DNA from: JBLIRR01 sp049472395
GTDB taxonomy: Bacteria > SZUA-182 > DTGQ01 > JBLIRR01
NCBI GenBank assembly: GCA_049472395.1
Contig: JBLIRR010000007.1
Coordinates: 1 to 64,000, forward strand
Length of the DNA stretch: 64,000 nt
Direction of reading: 5' to 3'
The notes beneath the pieces were generated by a model that saw only the letters and a program-made list of their open reading frames with translations, did no database searches and was not told the DNA's origin. Both the position numbers and the translations under genes were made by a program. Shown piece after piece: positions 17,342-25,340 of the stretch (position 1 is its first letter; each line of letters begins with the position of its first letter).

Positions 17342-18121
17342 CTATTTTATTTTATTTAACCAAAAACAACCACAGCCATACTCTTGGGCAGTAGCCATTT
17401 CCCGTGAGGCATTCTCTATAAGACACCTATTCTTTGGATGGTCAGGGATTAATGAAAAATTTTTTAATTCAAATCCCTCGAAATAACTTATAATTTGATC
17501 GTAGTGATAAATTCGATGAGCATTAAATTCAATCCGTGGCTGGCCTATCGGTACAACAAAAAGCAGAGTTCCACCTATTGCCAATACACGCTTGATCTCA
17601 GAGATTGCCTTCAAATCGCCATCAGAATCGATAGGATCGCCATAACGTCCCAGACCGATATGCTCTACAGTGTGCATGCAAGAAAGCGAGGATATTGATG
17701 CATCAGGAAATGGCAAAGCCAAAATATCAGCAGTCACACATCGCAATCCACTTATCTTAAGATTGACTGAGCGATAATTAAAGTACTTTATCGGAATAAA
17801 GGCTGATACTAAAGCGACGAAAAAAAGAGATGATGAAATATCGATATGCTCTCTAGGTTTCGTATTTACAAGAATACGGGCTGCCCACGCGGTATGAAAA
17901 ATATAATGTGTATCAAATAAAATATTAGATGTTTTATCGTTTAAACAAGGATAGCGGTCTTCCCATCTAATTTCAAATCTATTTGTTTTATTTCCGGATT
18001 TAAAAGCGTGAAATTCTTTTATAAAATTTTTATATTTTTTAATTTTTTTATGAGTACAATCTACAAAAGGTAACTGTTTTATTATATATTTAATAAAATG
18101 TCTAATAACGTGCTTTTCCAT
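17342..18121 (-). CDS. DUF268 family methyltransferase-like protein
   Basis: A 259-residue protein ending in a methyltransferase-like fold. HIDISSSLFFVALVS (92-106) stands for motif I, ADILALPFPDASISSLSCMH (131-150) follows, and TVEHIGLGRYGDPIDSDGD (151-169) is the signature of DUF268. The group is found in glycan clusters and is thought to be SAM-dependent, but no activity is established that I can name. The Lys-rich N-terminal 45 residues are variable. It is 12 bp from the FkbM gene, and the two may be functional partners. Confidence 0.75.
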   Translation of the reverse strand: MEKHVIRHFIKYIIKQLPFVDCTHKKIKKYKNFIKEFHAFKSGNKTNRFEIRWEDRYPCLNDKTSNILFDTHYIFHTAWAARILVNTKPREHIDISSSLFFVALVSAFIPIKYFNYRSVNLKISGLRCVTADILALPFPDASISSLSCMHTVEHIGLGRYGDPIDSDGDLKAISEIKRVLAIGGTLLFVVPIGQPRIEFNAHRIYHYDQIISYFEGFELKNFSLIPDHPKNRCLIENASREMATAQEYGCGCFWLNKIK

Positions 18122-18160
18122 CTTCCTTCATCAATAAGAATTCAATAATATTACTATTTA

Positions 18161-19132
18161 TTAATTTTTTTCTTTAAAATTAAGTAAATTTTTTTTATAT
18201 TTATTAATTTTTTTCTTCATCACCATTTTCCAAAACTGTAAATTAAGCACATCAGGATAGTTACCACGATTTTTCTGAAATAACCTATATTTTAATACCT
18301 TTCGCCGATAGAATCTCAGATCAGCTGGCTCAATGACTTTAATAACATTAGATGCTCCATCCCGAAAAATATGCGTTTTTTTACCTCGAAGTATCTTATT
18401 CCTATACATTATAATATTATTATTATACATATCTCTAGTTTTAATTATTATTTCATCTAGTGTATTATTTTGACTTCCAGAATGAATTCTTCCGAAACTG
18501 GCCACAACAGGTAAAAAAAATGGCAAATATCCCATTGTATTGAAGTTATAAATAAATTTTAAAAAAGGATTGGTTCTATCGAAATACTCAATAGAATCAG
18601 ATTTTGGAAAACATTGTTTATATACATCTGCTCGGACACAATAAGTCAGTTCAGAATACACCATAAAGGTTGCAAGCCAAAAAGGTAAATAATCCATCTT
18701 TTGGGGAGGTTTGTGTTCTAATAAATGAGATTGAGCAATCTTTCCCAGTGAACCGTCTTCAGTCATATATTGGGCTAATCCATACACTAATGATACCTCT
18801 GGATCATTATCCAATACATCAACGCATTGCTGAAACCAGTTACGACTTAAAAAACCATCAGATATACAACTCACCATCAGATACTCACCCCGAGTCATTG
18901 CGAGAGCTTTATGGAAACCCTCATTTGGATTCTCATCAGGTTCTGATATCCAACGTAAATGTTTATATTTTCTTAGAATATCTATAGTCCCATCAGTCGA
19001 GCCGCCGTCGACCAAAACGTGCTCATAATCAGTATAGCTTTGATTTAAGACTGACTCTATGGTTTCCTGTAAAAATCGAGCTCCATTTTTACATGTTGAA
19101 AAAACAGAAATTTTTGGTCTATTGTTTAACAT
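18161..19132 (-). CDS. GT2 family glycosyltransferase
   Basis: A 323-residue GT-A enzyme of the WcaA/colanic-acid type. KISVFSTCKNGARFLQETIE (7-26), LVDGGSTDGT (40-49) and SEPDENPNEGFHKALAMTRG (63-82) match the branch with an SExDxGxxxAxNKG motif, although the DXD position reads SDG (91-93). A basic, Lys/Asn-rich C-terminal tail may touch the membrane. It probably adds one sugar to the lipid-linked chain. It lies 81 bp after the nucleotidyltransferase gene on the same strand. Confidence 0.85.
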   Translation of the reverse strand: MLNNRPKISVFSTCKNGARFLQETIESVLNQSYTDYEHVLVDGGSTDGTIDILRKYKHLRWISEPDENPNEGFHKALAMTRGEYLMVSCISDGFLSRNWFQQCVDVLDNDPEVSLVYGLAQYMTEDGSLGKIAQSHLLEHKPPQKMDYLPFWLATFMVYSELTYCVRADVYKQCFPKSDSIEYFDRTNPFLKFIYNFNTMGYLPFFLPVVASFGRIHSGSQNNTLDEIIIKTRDMYNNNIIMYRNKILRGKKTHIFRDGASNVIKVIEPADLRFYRRKVLKYRLFQKNRGNYPDVLNLQFWKMVMKKKINKYKKNLLNFKEKN

Positions 19133-19213
19133 ATCAATAGGTTATTGCCCTTCACTTCCGAGTATCTCATAATTTCGATATAGCGAAATAAATTTAATTA
19201 CAGATAAGATCAA

Positions 19214-19936
19214 TTATTTCAATGTATTGTTGAATTCCAAAGAGAGCACATTATATCTTTCTGGCGTACCAATATCAAAAAAAGGTTGTTGCGTGATATA
19301 CGCAAAGCATCGATTAGTGAGGATAGTAGGGAAAAAATCGTATTCTAATGAAAAGGTATCCTTTGCATGCATAAGTGAAAATATATCTTTATTCATACAG
19401 TAAATCCCAGCATTTACACAGGACCTTCCCCTCGTATTAGTTTTCTCATTGAATGAAATTAAGCGTTTTTCCTTATCTATGGAAATTGTCCCGTAATCAT
19501 GAGAATCCATGACGTCTGACACTGCAATAGTGAGCGCTGCCTCTTTCTGGATATGAAAGTCTATAAATTTTTCAAAATCTAAATTACAGTACGAATCACC
19601 ATTTAATATAATAAAATGATTCCCCCCAATCAACTCCTGCGCATTTTTTATAGCACCTCCTGTCCCTAAGGGCTTAGATTCACGGGAAAATCGGATATTT
19701 AAATCTGGCTTTGTTTCACGATAATATCTCTCAATATACTCTCCCATATGTCCAATGCATAATATATAATTCACTAATCCATGGGAGGCAAGCATATCTA
19801 ATAGTATATCCAGAAAAGGAACGCCATGTATTTCCGCCATAGGCTTCGGTCGGTCATTTATGATGGTTCGAAGCCGTGTCCCTTTTCCCCCACACAAGAT
19901 AAGCACTTCAATATTTTCAAATTCTTTTTTCATCAT
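19214..19936 (-). CDS. hddC: Heptose-1-phosphate guanylyltransferase-like (HddC)
   Basis: A nucleotidyltransferase of about 240 residues. LILCGGKGTRLR is the NTP-binding start, RPKPMAEIHGVPFLD the sugar-phosphate lead, PLGTGGAIKNA and ILNGDSYC the metal-binding middle, and FFDIGTPERYN the end. The lengths and its pairing with an HddA-like kinase fit D-glycero-alpha-D-manno-heptose-1-phosphate guanylyltransferase, giving GDP-heptose. The first ATG is at 19954, but the internal ATG at 19936 puts the fold at the normal distance from the start, so I use it. Both overlap the end of hddA, as expected of translationally coupled partners. A hexose-1-phosphate nucleotidyltransferase is the alternative. 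Confidence 0.8.
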   Translation of the reverse strand: MMKKEFENIEVLILCGGKGTRLRTIINDRPKPMAEIHGVPFLDILLDMLASHGLVNYILCIGHMGEYIERYYRETKPDLNIRFSRESKPLGTGGAIKNAQELIGGNHFIILNGDSYCNLDFEKFIDFHIQKEAALTIAVSDVMDSHDYGTISIDKEKRLISFNEKTNTRGRSCVNAGIYCMNKDIFSLMHAKDTFSLEYDFFPTILTNRCFAYITQQPFFDIGTPERYNVLSLEFNNTLK

Positions 19937-20936
19937 TGATCTGAAATGAATCATTTGGACTGTAAAATATTACTTGACTGCCAAAGGATTCAAAAGAAAA
20001 GGGTACATGGAGATAGTGTCCCAGTGCCTTTTTGATTTTGTTCTGATTTTCCGGTTTCGCGAATATCAGGAAAAAGCCTCCGCCGCCCGCCCCAAGAAGT
20101 TTTCCCCCTATAGCTCCTGCTTTGCGGGCGGCAAAATAGATATCATCAATATGACTGTTAGAGATTTTTTTTGTCAAGCTTCGTTTAATGTTCCAGTTAG
20201 TGTGAAGCAGTTCTCCAAAATCAGATAGAGAATTATTGTGCGTAAGTATTTTTATTGCTTCATATACAAATTGATGCATTGTATTCAGTTCATTTTTATG
20301 TTGTGATATACCCTTTATTTTTTCTTTTTCAATATCAGAGGCACACCGAGAAATACCTGTATAAAAAAGCATGAGATGTTTCTGAAGTTCGTTGAGCCTT
20401 TGTCGTGGGAGTGTCACAGGGGTTACTTTTATTGTTTCTTTATCTATGAAGGTAATTAGGTTGAATCCTCCAAAGGAGGCTTCTGTTTGATCCTGAGATC
20501 CAACATTTTCTTTGATAAGCTTTTGCTCCACATGGATGGCGTCTAAAGCCAATTGATATTTAGAGGGCATTATCCCTTTGAGGCCATATAGAGCATTCAG
20601 AAGACCGACCGTAAAAGATGAACTTGAACCAAGACCGGTTCTGGCGGGAAGATCTGCATTATGTGTTATTTCAATTCCCTTATCTATTTTTAAAAATTTT
20701 AAACAGGCCCGAATTGAAGGGTGTTGTATTTCACTCACTTTATTGATAAGTTCAATCTTTGAATAGACAAGTCTATATTTTTTTTCAAAAAATGGAGGCC
20801 AGTAACGACAACTAATATAACAATATTTATCGATAGTTGTTGTTAAGACACTTCCGCCATATTTGTTATACCAACAGGGATGATCAGTGCCCCCTCCAAA
20901 AAATGAAATTCGAAATGGTGTTCTCGTTATAATCAT
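19917..20936 (-). CDS. hddA: Heptose-7-phosphate kinase-like GHMP kinase (HddA)
   Basis: A 339-residue GHMP kinase. Motif 1 is TRTPFRISFFGGGTDHP (4-20), motif 2 is LPARTGLGSSSSFTVGLL (96-113) and motif 3 is GGKLLGAGGGGFFLIFA near residue 285. This is the pattern of D-glycero-D-manno-heptose 7-phosphate kinase, which phosphorylates C1 to give the 1,7-bisphosphate; fucokinase-type GHMP enzymes share part of it. Adjacency and overlap with the guanylyltransferase strongly favour the GDP-heptose branch. The phosphatase of the pathway may be the GmhB-like domain at 52829. No sedoheptulose-7-phosphate isomerase is seen in the window. Confidence 0.85.
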   Translation of the reverse strand: MIITRTPFRISFFGGGTDHPCWYNKYGGSVLTTTIDKYCYISCRYWPPFFEKKYRLVYSKIELINKVSEIQHPSIRACLKFLKIDKGIEITHNADLPARTGLGSSSSFTVGLLNALYGLKGIMPSKYQLALDAIHVEQKLIKENVGSQDQTEASFGGFNLITFIDKETIKVTPVTLPRQRLNELQKHLMLFYTGISRCASDIEKEKIKGISQHKNELNTMHQFVYEAIKILTHNNSLSDFGELLHTNWNIKRSLTKKISNSHIDDIYFAARKAGAIGGKLLGAGGGGFFLIFAKPENQNKIKKALGHYLHVPFSFESFGSQVIFYSPNDSFQINDEKRI

Positions 20937-20958
20937 ATAAGGAAATTCTTAGGAAATA

Positions 20959-21474
20959 TTATACATAATGCCCCACTTCATCTCTCCGAGATAAAATAGG
21001 ATTATTCGTTGGCCACCATATATTAAATCGAGGCTCATTCCATCTGTAACTGAACTGTATCCCCGGATCATAATACCTTGATTGTTTATAACTAAAAATT
21101 GCTATATCACTGAGAATAAGATGACCATTACCATATTTTGCCGGGACCAGCACCTGTTTTTTATTCCTGTCTGAGAGAACAAATGCTTCCCATTTGCCAA
21201 AGGATTGGGATGATTCATCACAATTCACAACAACGAGATAGAATTTCCCGAATGGGCAGGATATCAACTTCCACGTTTCATTATCCCCATGTATACCTCT
21301 AAGAACACCTTTTGTTGACATTGAGTAGTCATCTTGTACAAATTTGACCTCAATCCCGGCTTCTCTATATTCTTTTTCATTATACGTCTCTACATATTCA
21401 CCCCGATGATCTTCAAAATAATTAAAATGGATGAGTAAAACCCCTGCGAGTGTTGTTTCCTCAACTTTAAGCAT
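20959..21474 (-). CDS. RmlC-like 3,5-epimerase of a 4-keto sugar
   Basis: A 171-residue cupin of the dTDP-4-dehydrorhamnose 3,5-epimerase family. FEDHRGEYVETYN (20-32), VQDDYSMSTKGVLRGIH (46-62) with the catalytic His62 and nearby Lys69, and VPAKYGNGHLIL (110-121) are recognisable RmlC blocks. No RmlA, RmlB or RmlD homologue is adjacent; instead it sits next to the HddA/HddC pair. Campylobacter uses RmlC-like enzymes (DdahB/MlghB) on GDP-4-keto-6-deoxyheptose, so a GDP-heptose substrate is plausible. That substrate is inferred from context only. Spacing to its neighbours is 15-22 bp. Confidence 0.78.
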   Translation of the reverse strand: MLKVEETTLAGVLLIHFNYFEDHRGEYVETYNEKEYREAGIEVKFVQDDYSMSTKGVLRGIHGDNETWKLISCPFGKFYLVVVNCDESSQSFGKWEAFVLSDRNKKQVLVPAKYGNGHLILSDIAIFSYKQSRYYDPGIQFSYRWNEPRFNIWWPTNNPILSRRDEVGHYV

Positions 21475-21489
21475 AATACTCTCCTCATT

Positions 21490-22437
21490 TTACTTTTTTA
21501 CTTTCCAAATAACATATGAATGAGGGTCATCAAATAAATTGCCAAATTGCTGATGATGTACTTTAATAATTTCAATCCTTTCCTCTTTTTCTAATTGCCT
21601 TAAACGAGTAAGAAAACCATTCAGATAATTTCTTCGTGTATGATATTTGAGCGCCAAATAATCTAATAGATAATCTTCATTATAAAGTTCATGGATACCT
21701 TCAATATGAACACACAATTCGGGTACCTTTTCTAAAAGAAATTCTAAAAAAGGCCCATGGTTTCCTCCTATCTGCTCTAAAGCTCCAAAGGTGAAAACCG
21801 CACTATTCGGTTCCATATGTAAATTTGTATCTGGATGGAAAAAATTAAAGTATTCATAGCGTATGGGCCATCCATTATGTTGAGCTAATAAATTGATGAT
21901 CTTCTGTGAGGCATTTGTCCAATCAAGACCAATTAACTTTTTTTCAGGAAAAATTGTTGTTAAAAAAGCGAGGTGATGGGCGGGGCCACAACCAAACTCA
22001 TAAATAGATGCCACGTTTTGCAAGTATTTTTTAAAAATCCAACAACGGAACACTTTTGTTACATGAAGAACAAAATCGTCGTTAATAGGCTGAACAAAGT
22101 CCCTGCACAGTCGAACCGGCACATCTTTTTTATAATATTTGGGAACTAGTGTATCAACATCGTATCCTGATGCAACAAACTGCTGGAAATTCTCATCCCA
22201 CCCTTTTTCCCACTCAGAAAGTCTTTCTTGCCCTGCTGGTGTAAGCTCTTTGGAGTAAATATATCTTAGAACCTTTAAAATAAGTGTATCTCGTTCTTGA
22301 CGTCCCAGCGTCCGATAGACAAAATCCATACCAGAAATCATCTCCCCGCAGTGCGTCAATATTTCTTTTTCCGAAGCCCCAAAAAGATTTGCAAAATCAC
22401 TTGCTTTTAAAGACAAAAGACCCTTATTTCTTTCCAT
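21490..22437 (-). CDS. Class I SAM-dependent methyltransferase
   Basis: A 315-residue protein with an N-terminal helical region of about 140 residues and a Rossmann domain starting at VASIYEFGCGPAHHLAF (142-158), followed by KKLIGLDWTNAS and the motif SAVFTFGALEQIGGNHGPFL. LEQIG fits the product/SAM-pocket step of Methyltransf-type enzymes. The start is 2 bp after the stop of the radical SAM gene at 22440, so the two are tightly coupled and may act on the same sugar or carrier. The substrate is not inferable. Confidence 0.75.
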   Translation of the reverse strand: MERNKGLLSLKASDFANLFGASEKEILTHCGEMISGMDFVYRTLGRQERDTLILKVLRYIYSKELTPAGQERLSEWEKGWDENFQQFVASGYDVDTLVPKYYKKDVPVRLCRDFVQPINDDFVLHVTKVFRCWIFKKYLQNVASIYEFGCGPAHHLAFLTTIFPEKKLIGLDWTNASQKIINLLAQHNGWPIRYEYFNFFHPDTNLHMEPNSAVFTFGALEQIGGNHGPFLEFLLEKVPELCVHIEGIHELYNEDYLLDYLALKYHTRRNYLNGFLTRLRQLEKEERIEIIKVHHQQFGNLFDDPHSYVIWKVKK

Positions 22438-22439
22438 GT

Positions 22440-23855
22440 TTATCTTATCTTTTTCTCTTTTTTCAAGTCCATAAGTAAATGATCAAATTTTTCTCGAAAC
22501 ATATTCAATTCTTCTATTCCCATTTCATATGGTTTAATATAAAATCTTTTATTATTATGATAATGAAATCCTGTCATTTTCCATATATTAGGTATATCTA
22601 TTTCATCGACAAACAGATGATCCCTTTTTGCCTGTTCAAAAACAGGTGTGCCGGGGAAAGGCATTAAATTGGTCACATATATTTCATCAAGATCAATTTC
22701 TTTTATCATTTCATATGTTTCCGTTAATGTATGGGGAGTCTCTTCAGGCATTCCTATTATAAAGTATGCTTTCACGTAAAGCTCTTCATACCCTTTTAAC
22801 AACTGCACTACTTCCATAATCTTTTCTCGCTGCAGGTGCTTACCCATTACCTTATTTCGAATAAAATCCGAACCGCTTTCAATGGCAATGGCCCCCCTTA
22901 CCCACCCAGCGTTTACCATTGCATCTGTCACTTCCCGGTTAAGGGGGTTTATGCTTAATCCATTAGGCGTTTCAAATTGAATATCAAGTTTTCTACGGAT
23001 AATTTCATTGCAGATGGAAATTATATGGCCTTGTATCAGATTAATATTATCATCCATAAAGCTGAAATGGGTATGACCAAAACGATCATGGAGTAATTGG
23101 ATTTCATCAACGACGTTTTGAGGGGATCTTATTCTAATTTTTGGCCCCATCACTAAAAACATTGAACAAAAATTACATCTATTTGGACAGCTACGGCTTG
23201 AAATAAGAGGAACCGACATATTAAACACTAAATTTTTTGGATTGTGCCAATGAGATGTTGAATGGGAGTAATTCTTAAAATCAATCAACTCATAGGCAGG
23301 AAATGGTAACTCATCCAGGTTTTTTATATAATGGGTCTTAGGCTGCACAATGACCTGTCCATCCTTGCGATATGCAATGCCATTACAATGAGACAGATAA
23401 TCCATGTTTCCTTGTGTGATCACTTCAATTAAGTTAACAATTTGCTCTTCCCCTTCACCAATGACAACATAATCTATGGAGGGACAATGTTGTATAATTT
23501 CCTTAGCAAAGAGTGTTGGATGCATACCTCCAATAACAATGGGAATTTTCTCAAATTCACGTCGTATACGTTCCGAGTATTTTAATATTGCTGAAAATTG
23601 CCCGGAAAAAAGGCAACCGAAACCGATGAGAAGAGGTTTGAACGTCGAAATATGTTGTAACACCACGTCTTCTTCATTGAATTGTTCCGAACCTAAATTT
23701 TTCTGCCATGGTTTATAAATATTTAAATCTAATATTTCCACTTCAACACCATGGCGCACAAGCACAGCCCCTAAATATAATAATGAAGAAGGTGGGATAT
23801 ACTCCTTATTTGGCAGGATATCTAGAATGGATGGATTGATAAGAAGGACTCTCAT
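22440..23855 (-). CDS. Cobalamin-binding radical SAM protein
   Basis: A 471-residue protein of the B12-binding radical SAM class. The N-terminal domain (1-150) shows IPIVIGGMHPTLFAKEII (104-121) and VVIGEGEEQI (130-139), as in BchE/HpnP-like proteins. The iron-sulfur CxxxCxxC is C223-C227-C230 in SRSCPNRCNFC. FSFMDDNIN and GMPEET mark later barrel strands. Possible roles include methylating an unactivated carbon of a sugar or lipid carrier. It is coupled to a methyltransferase gene 2 bp downstream, and an 18-bp perfect inverted repeat lies upstream between it and the truncated TylF-like gene. Confidence 0.85.
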   Translation of the reverse strand: MRVLLINPSILDILPNKEYIPPSSLLYLGAVLVRHGVEVEILDLNIYKPWQKNLGSEQFNEEDVVLQHISTFKPLLIGFGCLFSGQFSAILKYSERIRREFEKIPIVIGGMHPTLFAKEIIQHCPSIDYVVIGEGEEQIVNLIEVITQGNMDYLSHCNGIAYRKDGQVIVQPKTHYIKNLDELPFPAYELIDFKNYSHSTSHWHNPKNLVFNMSVPLISSRSCPNRCNFCSMFLVMGPKIRIRSPQNVVDEIQLLHDRFGHTHFSFMDDNINLIQGHIISICNEIIRRKLDIQFETPNGLSINPLNREVTDAMVNAGWVRGAIAIESGSDFIRNKVMGKHLQREKIMEVVQLLKGYEELYVKAYFIIGMPEETPHTLTETYEMIKEIDLDEIYVTNLMPFPGTPVFEQAKRDHLFVDEIDIPNIWKMTGFHYHNNKRFYIKPYEMGIEELNMFREKFDHLLMDLKKEKKIR

Positions 23856-23899
23856 TATAACTTACAACTATACTGCTCTATTATTTCCCACACCTATTA

Positions 23900-23962
23900 T
23901 CAGCAATTCTAATTTTGACTGTAAAATTCCTCATGGTATGTTCCCAAAATTAGAATTGCTGA
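23900..23962. repeat. Perfect 18-bp inverted repeat in an intergenic gap
   Basis: The left arm tcagcaattctaattttg (23900-23917) and right arm caaaattagaattgctga (23945-23962) are exact reverse complements around a 27-bp spacer. The structure fills the 111-bp gap between the truncated methyltransferase (stop at 23967) and the radical SAM gene (start 23855). No T run follows on the transcribed minus strand, so it does not look like an intrinsic terminator. It could be an mRNA-stabilising hairpin, an attenuator, or the scar of a small mobile repeat. Confidence 0.8.
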
Positions 23963-23966
23963 CCTA

Positions 23967-24341
23967 CTATGCTTTTACAGCATAGGAAATAGTTCCCCCA
24001 AAGGGAAATCGTTCTATTTTTAAATTAGTTAAACCAATTTCCTCCATTACCGATATGGTTTCACCTGGACAGACCTCATGATTGAGTTCATCAAACGCAA
24101 TGACTCCACCTTGCGGTATTCTCGGGAAAAGTTGCTTGAGCGCAATAAGGGTTGGTTCATAAATATCAAAATCTAACCATAATGACTCACCACAAGATGA
24201 GGATTTTCTTCCTCGTACTTTGAAAGAGTATCCTCCTCCATATAGCACACCACATTCAATGATTGATCCATGAATATGCAAATTTTTTTTAAAAATTTCA
24301 TATCTGCAAATAAATTTTCTTAAATCTTGAAGAATCTTCAT
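23967..24341 (-). pseudogene. Internally deleted TylF/MycF-type methyltransferase
   Basis: Only 124 residues, whereas TylF/MycF sugar O-methyltransferases are usually about 240-260. The N-terminal block GSIIECGVLYGGG (25-37) is the family's SAM loop. Fifteen or so residues later the sequence is already at LWLDFDIYEPTLIALKQLFP and GGVIAFDELNHEVCPGET, which normally come about 100 residues further on. The missing centre holds most of the SAM and substrate pocket, so the product is probably inactive even though the frame is intact. It starts 3 bp after the aldo/keto reductase gene and kept its operon position. A reassembled minimal protein cannot be excluded. Confidence 0.7.
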
Positions 24342-24344
24342 TAC

Positions 24345-25325
24345 TCATGGCTTATTCCCTTTTTGTTTAGCCGATGTATCATAGAAGGTATGGCTCTTAT
24401 AAATTTGTTTCACATGTTCTATTTCTTCACGAGTCAAAGGCAGCATGTCACTTGCCGCGATATTCTCACTTACTTCATTAATATTCATCATCCCAGGAAT
24501 GACAGTCGATATACAATCAAACGCGAGACAGAAACGAAGGGCCGCTTGCGTTAATGTTCGCTCTTTACCTTCACAAAGAAAAGAAAAAAGATGAGAGGCA
24601 TCTGCCCATCGTTTTAATTGCTTGTGAGGCCAATTTGACCGATGGTCAATTCCTTGAAATTGTTCATTTCCATCAAGCTTTCCCGTAAGATACCCAAAAA
24701 CTAGAGGCGTACGCACAATTATCCCTGTCTTATTCTTTTGTGCCGCATCGAGTAAACCATTTTCAAGAATCCTTTGATCAATCATATTAAAATTAACCTG
24801 AATCACAGGGAAATTATATTTTTCTATGGCAATTTTACCCTCATCAGGAGAACGCACTGAAATACCATACGTTCTAATTTTACCTTCTTCTTGAAATTGT
24901 TGAAGCGTATGAATAATATTTTCATTATCTTTGATCTCTTCAATTTTCGGACTGTGAAGTTGATATAAATCTATATACTCTGTTTTTAAGCGCTTTAGAC
25001 TCCCCTCCAATGCGTTCTTAAGGTATTGAGGGGAAAAATCCTGTGGCATTTTGAATCCATAATGGGGGAGCATTCCTCCTTTAGTGGCAATAATGACTTT
25101 ATCACGGACATTTTTAAATACATCCGCTAATAGTTCTTCACTGTGGCCATTGCCATAAAGATCTGATGTATCATAAAAATTCACTCCTCTGTCAAATGCC
25201 AGGTTAAGGGCTCGTTTTGACTCATTATCATCAATTATTCCATAAGAATTTCCACCAATTCCCCATGTGCCATATCCAATTTCAGCGACTTCAAAGCCCG
25301 TCTGTCCCAGCTTTCTGTATCTCAT
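24345..25325 (-). CDS. Aldo/keto reductase
   Basis: A 326-residue NADPH-dependent oxidoreductase with the complete catalytic tetrad: Asp52, Tyr57, Lys82 and His124, in NFYDTSDLYG (49-58), IATKGG (79-84) and YQLHSPK (121-127). The N-terminus LGQTGFEVAEIGYGTWGIGG is typical. In glycan loci such enzymes reduce keto-sugar intermediates, and here it lies between a GDP-fucose-synthase-like gene and a sugar methyltransferase remnant, so a 4-keto or 3-keto sugar nucleotide is a reasonable substrate guess. If the neighbouring SDR has lost its catalytic Tyr, this protein could supply the missing reduction. It follows that gene by 15 bp. Confidence 0.85.
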   Translation of the reverse strand: MRYRKLGQTGFEVAEIGYGTWGIGGNSYGIIDDNESKRALNLAFDRGVNFYDTSDLYGNGHSEELLADVFKNVRDKVIIATKGGMLPHYGFKMPQDFSPQYLKNALEGSLKRLKTEYIDLYQLHSPKIEEIKDNENIIHTLQQFQEEGKIRTYGISVRSPDEGKIAIEKYNFPVIQVNFNMIDQRILENGLLDAAQKNKTGIIVRTPLVFGYLTGKLDGNEQFQGIDHRSNWPHKQLKRWADASHLFSFLCEGKERTLTQAALRFCLAFDCISTVIPGMMNINEVSENIAASDMLPLTREEIEHVKQIYKSHTFYDTSAKQKGNKP

Positions 25326-25340
25326 AATACCCTCTCTACA

